Below, in pieces: positions 46,101-54,962 of a stretch of DNA of 64,000 bases (positions are counted from its first letter, which is position 1; each line of letters starts with the position of its first letter). The notes below the pieces were generated by a model. That model was not told where the DNA came from. It made no database searches and was given only the letters and a program-made list of their open reading frames with translations. The translations under genes were made by a program, and so were the position numbers. The stretch comes from Nereocystis luetkeana (lineage: Eukaryota > Sar > Phaeophyceae > Laminariales > Laminariaceae). Where the stretch lies: positions 14,447,425-14,511,424 of the forward strand of contig JARUPZ010000002.1 in the NCBI GenBank assembly GCA_031213475.1, given 5' to 3'.

Positions 46101-49100
46101 TGGAGTTCCCGCACTCGTATTCATATCGTGCGTCTTTTTGGGAGGATTGATTGTGGAATGCGGGCTACATTTTTTCGTCTATTGGCGGGGCCCCCTCGCC
46201 CGGGAAGGGCTGACTTCAGCCGTCAAGTGGGCTGGCCGGCCGTGCCAGCTGCTGATGGCCGCCCGACTTGCCAACTAAAGTCGGTTGGTTGGCCAACGGA
46301 AACTACTGATTAAGGTGTCAGTCGTAGGATCCCGTGTTGCCCCCGCAGCATCGGAGGTACGAAATCACCAATAACCAATAACCAACCAGTGAGTGGTGAA
46401 ACACACTGTCTGCCCGAAGCATTCCGTGCATGGTTTGCTACTCCTACAACAGTGTCGACTGATAGAAAGAACGAAGAACACACGCAGGAGTCGAAGGACT
46501 CTTCCTGTGAGGCACCACACAGACACAATTGTTGCCGCTCGTTTTTCGGTTCCGTTGGGCATTGGACCGTCGGCCTTTTGCTCAGGTCTCTCGTACATTT
46601 CATACACGACAGCAGTTCGTACGTAGCCTCTTGCATTGCCCATGCTTACCCCTGCTTCGCAGTTTGGTATAATGTTGTGTCTTGCTTTTGTGACCCCATA
46701 CTTTCGAACTTTTTGTCTCTCTTCGTGGGATGAAATATCGGCACCCGGCATGTGGTTGGTCTGGCTTGTGTCGTATCGGGGTTGTTGTCATTGCACTTGC
46801 TTTACCTCGACCCATTTTATTTTGCGCGATATTTACGTATATTTTTTTTCTTTTTCTCACAGTCTGTGCCCACCCAATTAGAATTAGTACCAGGTGTCTC
46901 TCGTAGATAAGGATTCAGGACTGACCTACTGCTGCTGTTGTAGGTTCAGTTTGAAGACAACACACGCTCTCGGCGTGCTGGATTTTGATGGGTAGAAAGT
47001 ACCAGGTACGGTTTAATATCAATAACATACATGAGTACTCTCTCGGTGTTTGTTTTCCATGGCTGAATCGAATGAGGTCTCTTTTTTGTCCGAGGAGACT
47101 GGACCACTTATTCGAGACTATGGTTGATACTCGTGGTTTTCCCTGTTTTGTAAAATACTTCATTATCTGAACCCAAACATGACCTATGGAGGTCTTCCCT
47201 CCCCATGTTTTTTTTTTTCTTTTTCTCATCTTATTAATTATCTTCGCACATCTTCTTCTCTCTCTCCTTCCCACTCGTAGCTCAGATCCGGGGTCACATA
47301 GCAGGCTCTTCTCCCCCTTTCCCGCTACGGTACGTGCCTTCATTTTTATCGCGAGAAGATTGCAGCCTTTTCTTCCCTCGTCGACTCGCATCGAATTGTG
47401 CCTACCCACGCTGCAAGGCGCTCTCAACAATTGAATCCTTTTTTATTTTTTAGTTTTGCAAATAAAGTTAAAGTCCGACCCACCTGGGGCTCGAACCCAG
47501 GACTCAAACAAGTAGAATTCGAGGTTAACCCCTTTAGAACCGCAGTCCCGTTTTGGGGACAAATTACTTGAAATTTGACTGGTTTGTCCCCACATATGGG
47601 ACTGCGGTTCTAAAGGAGTTAACCACTTGAAGCACCGGGGCGACCGGGGCTGCCGCTGTGGTCCCTCTGTTGTTTGGGTGTTCTTTCTACCCGTCGACAT
47701 TCAAAGACACCCAGTGCGTCCGTGCATGTCCTCCATTCTGAAGAGATCGTACTGCCACGGGTACACACGTGTGGTATGATTCAAAACGCTTGTGGACACA
47801 AATACGAGAGGAAACATACACCGCGAGTCGACGAGGGAAAAAACGACTGGAGTTTCGTCGCGATAAATCGGAAAGCACTAACCACACTGGGAAGGGGGGA
47901 GGAGAGTCTCCTGCTATGTGAACCCCGTAACTACTGTACTGCTCCAAGTTAGGACTATATACGGGGGGCCATGTGCCGGCGTCCCCGGTGGCTTGGTAGG
48001 TGGTCCGCGTGCCTATCAAGACCAATTTCGTGGGTTCAATCATCCCACATGCTCTTGCCTTTTTCCTGCGAAAAAGAAATTGATTAGCGGAAAGCGCGAG
48101 AGCGTGAGTTAGCTACATTCGGTGAAAATCGACGAGCAGTGGGAATGCTGAACCCTATGCGCGATAAAAAATAAGGGCACGTACCGGGGGGGAGAAGGGT
48201 GGACACCTGTGACCACGGCTTGTCCAGAAGCTCGTTGAGGGTAAAAACCTCCCACGAGTAAGGGTCAATCTTAACGAGGAGTGCTTTTCTGTTTTTTTTT
48301 GTATTTTCCCGAAATTTCGATATTTTCCTATAGGAAAAAAACGATAAATACCGAAATTTCGTGAGAACACTGAAATAAACCTATAAAACAGCCCTCGTTA
48401 AGATCGACCCTAAGGCTGGAAAGTAAAAGTGATGTTGAAAAAATAAATATATAGGACCTACAGTATTACACACAAAAACCTACCAGTTACTTGGCATATT
48501 ATTTCGTTATTTTATCCAACAATATTTGGTCCTATTTACTACCAGGGTATGGTTTTTTGTAAATACTAGTAGGAGGGAGAGATAAAAGAAGGGCGAAGAT
48601 AATGAACGCGAATATGACAAAAAAAAAAAATGAATAAAAAACATCGTGAGGCATTACTGCTGTAAGGGTAAGGAGATCAGGTCATAGGCATTGGAATGGG
48701 TGCCCGGCCACCGTACCGGATACGACGAGCACAACGTAAACAAAGTGAACAAAAATGATGGTACGAGTCGTATGAACGATGTACCGCCGCTGGCATGTTA
48801 CACCTATTCGTAGGTGTCGTCGAAGAACCTACAGCCGCAGCAGCGCGTGACCCTCGTAAAGATGGGGTTGTCGGACGGCTCCGAGGCGGTGGTCGAGGGG
48901 TGCCGTTTCATGATCTGTGCACACTGGTTCCGGGAAGTCGGCTACGATCCGGTGGAGCTGCTGAGACGCCTGGACGTCCTTGGGAACGAGGTGCGTCGTT
49001 CTTTTCGCCTGAAAATGTGTTGGGATCGTACATTCGGTAAAATACTACCAGGTAGTGTGTACGATAGTACCGGCGTTGAACATAGCGCAGTACGGTAGGT

Positions 49101-52100
49101 ATTACGGGGGAAACTGGTAATCAGGACCTAAATTCTTAAGTTGAAAATTTGGAGTGTGTAGGTTTTTGTATGATGTGTCCTGATTACCATCGATGTGGGG
49201 CTCCCCGTAGTACGGAACCATAGTAGTAATCAAGACCAACATGTTTGGTCAAAATACTGGAATATGCCTGGTATTTGTAGGTTTTTGTTTAGTCTTTTAC
49301 TGTGGGTCCTGATTACTATGGTCCCCCGTACCTCACTTCGACAGCAGCAGCGGGCACTGTTTGGTTGATCGCTCTTGTGGGAGTATCAAGCGGATACCGC
49401 ATAGAACGGTGCTGGCAGGCTGGTAGAACACGCGAACAGACAGGGCCCGTGGTTTGCACCTGGACAGCGGGCGCTCGCTGGGCCAGGTATTCTTACCATC
49501 AATAAATGGGTCATGTACACCTGTGGGGTACACCCACTTTTGCGACCATCCGTTTCCGAGTTTCTTCGGGGATAAGACGGTAGGCTTGTCACGAGAAAAC
49601 GAATAATTGGAATTGTCTTGGTTGTGGCCAGCTGTAAGCGATAGGACAGCAGTATTGGAGACAAAACCACGTTTATTTTGGCTTGTCACGAGGTGGTCTT
49701 GAGAGTGGGCACCCCACCTCTGTATTGCTGAGTGAACAAATGTCGCTTAAATGCGTGGTAATCGCCGATCTACGGCAGGTATAATAGTATATAGTGTACC
49801 TGATAAGCTGTATAAGTTGCCGCTAGATGATAATTCGCGCAGCAGGATGTTTGTAGCCGTCGTCAACTTGTGTGCGCTGGTAGATGATTTGAATACGTAG
49901 CTCGTTCACAGAAATGAATCCATTTTCGGTGGGCGGACGACGTTCGTTCGCGGAATCGGCCTCAGCCAGAGCGCGAATGTGGGTGGACCTGTTTTGGTAT
50001 TTTTGGCGCGGTGCGCATTGGAAACTCCCATCCGCACGTGTTACAATGTTTTGCGCATCGGACAGATGATCTAAGTCTCGGCCTGGGCACTGGCACAGCA
50101 TTATTTACTGGCAGTAGTAATCTGCTGCTAGAACCGGCCAGTAAACGAAGTCGTCAGGAAATTTGTAGAATTTCGCAAGTCCTAGAAACGCGCCTTCATG
50201 TGCTGTACAGTCAGGAGTGCTTACAGTACGAAAACCCACCAAATGCGTTTCGGGGGGAGAGAGGAAAATCATCGACATCATCACGATACGTTGCATGCAT
50301 TTTTCTTGGATGTTTATTTTTGTAGTTTGTTTTTGTGTCGATGACCGCAAGCACCCCCAACCAGTTCAGTTTTGAGCCCCGACTATGATATGAAATGAAG
50401 CGGAAACGCCTACCAGGTATCTGGTAAATGTTTCGCCTCTCACGGCTCACGGTGCGTCCAGTGGGCCCCCCTGGCCAGCCGGGGGGGGGGGGGGGGGGGG
50501 GGGGGGCGATTGGCCGAGCGTAGCTCGACCGCGGCCGGTATACTTCTTCAATCCAGTATACTGATTGATTTTCACTTAGGAAAGTACAATCGTTACAGAG
50601 TGGGTCAGCCAGTGCCCAGCCATACCTAGATCATGATCTTGATCTAACCTGCCGTTATGAGGCGTTGTTCAGGATATGTATCGTCGACAGATCACACCCA
50701 GGAAGCATGTGAATAGATCATGCAGATCTTGGGGCTCCCACCCGGCAACATGAGCTAGATCTTACAGATCAGGGATCTATCTATCTGCCCTGAAATATCT
50801 ATGATCATGAACCCTTTTAGGACCGCAGTCCTGTTTTGGGGACAAACTACAGTACTTGGAACTGGTGTGGTTTGTTCCCATACCGGAACTGCAGTTTTTC
50901 CTGAAAGGGTCAATTGGGGGATGGGCGATCTGTCCGACGTTGTACAGTGCTTTTGCTCGGGGTAGCTAAATAGTGGAAGAGACGTTTGTCGTCGCGTTGT
51001 GTACCTAAAGATTCCTGTTGAGAGTGGTGAACCGATAACCGATATAATTCGGTAGGCCCAGGGGGATCATGTAGGTTTTGATGACTGTTTTTGAAGGTTC
51101 GCGGAAATCACTACTGTAGTTTTCGAACAGATGGGAAACAGGGTCGTGAATACGTCTTCGTCTTTGCCTGTTCTCAGTTGAGAGCATGCCTGTTTTCCTG
51201 AGACCGCTGCTCCTACCTTCTGTACCGCTGTTGCTGCTTCCCTTGCCTCTGACGCTGCGACCGGTGCTTTTCGCCACCGCTCCCGTTCCCCCCGCCCCCT
51301 TGTGGCTTATTTTCGTTGCTTCGCTTTGCACTACCCAATACTCAATGTTTTGCCATGTCAAGTGCATGTGGGTCAGGTTTGAGCAGGCTGCCGATCGCTC
51401 TTGCTTACTCGTGCCTCATGGGTTCTTGATTTTGTACCACTCTACCCTACCCTACCCCACCTCCCGCGTGCCCGCTTGCCGGACGACTTGTTTCTGGATC
51501 CGCCAATCTCCTCTAAATCACTGTGGTCGCCACCGCCACCATCACGACCACTGCGACCACCACCGCTATCACGACCATCACCGCTACCACCTCCATCACG
51601 ACCACTTTCATCACTATCACCACCACCACTATCACCGCAATGGCCACCACCACCATCACGACCACTACCACCGCCACGGACACCGACATCACCACCGCCG
51701 CCACTGTTATCAGAAAGTTCCGGAGCAAGTGGTGAGGGAGATTGTCCGCCTTGGCCTCAGGGCCGACCGCGAACGAGGTGACCCCAGCCTCGGCATGGGC
51801 TTGACTCTGGAAGACGCTAAAGCTCTAAGGAAAGCCGCGGGAAGGCGCGTCAGTCTCTCGTCATCGGCGGAAGAGGAGGGGGGAGAGGGGGAGGGAGGAG
51901 GCAGACGATTTTCTCCCGAAGAGGCGTTGTATGTGCGGATCCAGGCGGAAGTCGTGAAGGAAGAGAAGGTGGGTTTGGTAATGCTCGGGGTTTGGTGGGG
52001 AGAAGAAGCGTATGTGGGGAGGGGGGGGGGGGTACGCTGAGAGATTTGTACCGGCCGGGGGGAGGGCCGGCGGTTGTCGTGTGGGTGACAATTCAGAACT

Positions 52101-54876
52101 GTGTCTGTACTCCGCGTAATGTGTGAAAGGTGGTTTTTTAGTAACTAAGCTTGCGGTATTAAGGGAGGGGCGGAACCGAATTTCGTTCGTGTCCATGCGA
52201 GTCGATGTGGGAAGTAGGGGCTGATTATTTATCATGATAAAAAGGAAAGGCACGGGCCAATAGTGGGAAGGGGGGAGAAGAGCGTGCTACGTGACCCCGG
52301 ATCTGAGTCACGACTACTAGAAGGAGGGAGCAGGAGAACGAGGGGCGAAGGCAAAGAATGGGGTGGAAAAAACGCAAAATAAATATGTTGTTGTCCTGCT
52401 CGGGTATTTTGTTTTTTTCTGCGTGATCTGCTGGTGTTTTCGCGGATAAGGGGCCGATGAAAAAAAAAGGCGATTTTTCTCGTCGTTGTTGGGCTTCATC
52501 GGCTTCCTGATTCGCGTCGTAAATGAAGTATGCGAGTAGGATCGTGGCTTGTGCCGCATTTTCGCCGTCATGGCCCTTTGTAGCACAAGGGTGATAAGAG
52601 AAGAGGAATACTACCCTATGACACGGGTGATGAGAGAACAGTGTGAAACACGGGTGATGAAGTAACGGTGTTAATACCGTATCAGACGTGTGATCAGACA
52701 ACACTACCGTAACACACGAGTGGCGATAGCACACCGTATGACACGGGTGATGAGATAACACACCGTATCACTCGGGTGATGAAATTATACTACCGTATTA
52801 TATAACACGGGTGATGAGATAACATACGGTATCACACGGGTGATAACATAACTCACCGTATCACACGTCACATGGGCGGCAAGATAACACACCGTATCAC
52901 ACGGGTGATAACGTAACACCGTGTCACACGGGTGATAATATAACACCCTATCACACGGGCGGTAAGACAACACACCCCCTCGGACGAATTTCGAATATGA
53001 TTATCTCGAAAACGGGGAGAGTGCAAAAAAAGCGCCGAGCGATGCGTCTATATATGAAGAGGTCTCGATGGCATGTCTCCAAAGCCGCCCTTTAGCGCGG
53101 TGTGTACCTACTACCTACCCCCGCCCCCCCCCCCCCCCGCCTTTTGATTTGTAAAAAAATGGACCCGAAAAATTGTCCCAGTAGGTGTGCTATCTTTTGT
53201 GTTATCGTTCGTCAACGGTATTGCTCGCTGCTCGATGCTTCATTCGGCTTTGTGGTGCGCACGTGTTTGGTTCGGTTTTCGCTTTTTTTTCGTCTCTTTT
53301 TTCGTGTCTGTTCTGCTATTGATGACCAAAATAGTGTGTATCAGGTACATGATGTTGCGCAAAAATATCACCACACACGGTGGTGGTCGTGGTGGTTTGC
53401 GATGTGTTTACTGCAAAAGTTTGCAGTTTTACTCTTTTTGTTTTGTGGTTTTGTACAGCTGTATTTAGTTGCCGTCTTCTAGGGTACGGAGGACTACAAT
53501 TAATAAGTAAACTATATCGACCCTTTATGCCCTACCAGGTACACAGTAAGTGTTTCGTCTGCTTATACAGAAATACTACGTATACCATGGAACCGCCTCC
53601 TCTGCTGGCGCTGGCCTCGTTGTGGTCTCTGGTGGGTTTCGCCGAGGCCTTGACGCGCGCGTTTTCTTTCGTACATATGGCAAGGAGCCCCTCCACTCAA
53701 CCTTCCTCGCATCTCGCGGGGAGGAGAGATTTCATAGGGTAGTTGAGGAGTGAGTGGGATTTGGGGTCGTACTCCTCCTGGTAGTAGCATTGTGGGTTTG
53801 TGTTCCCGAGCGTCAAACATTGTGAAATTGTGTAAGACTATCCATCCGATGACGGCGGGTGTCGTAGACCGGACGTTGGCCGACGCATCTTGATGGCAGG
53901 CGTGTGTGATCGGAGATTGGTTACGGTATCCGCAGCAGCGCGTACCCTGTCCTCCACAATACCCCCCATGCACAGTCTCTCATGTTCCCATGTTGCCGGT
54001 GCCAATGATGGGCTGCAGGAAATATCTGCCGTGGAAAAGGAGACACGCCTGGAGGCCATCCTGCCGGACACGACGTCGCTGTGCGACCAGATCGAGCTGA
54101 AGTCGAAGGAACTCAAGCAGCTGCTGGAAAGAATTGAGGCATCGGAGGAGGAAAGGGAGAGCATCGAGCTCGACCATATTGCCGAGAACGAAATCTTCGT
54201 CCTCGAGCAGGTCCGATGGTTGTCATTTGTTCCTCCTGATATATCGCTGTCGACCTACCTTGTCGACCTTCGATCAGCACGTGTTGTTGTGGAGTTGTCC
54301 ATCGCACGGCGCTTCTTCGCTGACCTTTGATCAACGTGTGTTGTTGTCGAGTTGTCCATCGCACGGCGCTTCTTCGCTGTTTTTGTTGGAGTATTCGTAC
54401 GACGGGCAGAAAGTCGGATGGACGAGTTCGTAACTGTCAAGTCAGTACCGTTAGATGGTTAAGAGACGGGTGGGTATTAATATCAACAGTAGCAGAGGAT
54501 ACACGTACGTTGCCGCAGTGTGCCTCTTTTTGCGAAATTAACATGCATAATCACGTACACCCCCCCCCTTGTTTCATACCAGGTATCATTTTAGTATTAT
54601 TTAGCTAGGATGTCGACCAATTATTCGTAGGTTTTTCCCTAGGATTTGATGCAGAAGTTCATACCTCGCGAGAGCGATATTCTGCAGTAAACACTCAGTG
54701 AATTCCGAGGCCCCGACACAAAGCCATTAGTATGGCATACTCGTGGAGATATGCACGGTTACATTGGTTTTTGTACCAGGTATGTATTTTCTACCAGCTT
54801 GTATACATTATTTTAGGTGTCTGATGGTACATATCAGGCAGGTCAGGTTTTTCGCTCTTACGAATATACCTACAGC

Positions 54877-54962
<86 letters not shown>

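Larger units (their letters stand above)
39513..48813 (+). other. NCAPG intron 5 (phase 0, 9.3 kb)
   Basis: GTGAGC donor, ATTCGTAG acceptor. It holds RTE tails, MITE A copies 14-16, MITE B6-B7, SINEs D5/F and foldbacks J and E. Nothing is recognised in 39906-40631, 41046-42528, 42834-43504, 43666-43966, 44078-44290, 45723-46639 and 48570-48813. Confidence 0.8.
48991..51713 (+). other. NCAPG intron 6 (phase 0, 2.7 kb)
   Basis: GTGCGT donor, GTTATCAG acceptor. It has MITE B8-B9, repeat K, a G(26) run, repeat M, MITE A copy 17 and a minisatellite abutting the acceptor. Nothing is recognised in 49332-49669, 49726-50480 and 50914-51519. Confidence 0.8.
51969..54018 (+). other. NCAPG intron 7 (phase 0, 2.05 kb)
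   Basis: GTGGGT donor, GGGCTGCAG acceptor. It holds a SINE F fragment, the ACACGGGTGAT satellite and repeat O. Nothing is recognised in 53100-54018. Confidence 0.78.

Noticed and set aside
47983-48060. tRNA gene
   Set aside because: Same reason: no acceptor stem, and the sequence is followed by the D SINE body found in four other copies.
51513-51735. His/Thr-rich or Val-rich protein
   Set aside because: Translation of the CACCA minisatellite before exon g.
52591-52985. CRISPR-like array of about 13 repeats
   Set aside because: Units are contiguous, of uneven length and without unique spacers; the window is eukaryotic. It is a minisatellite.
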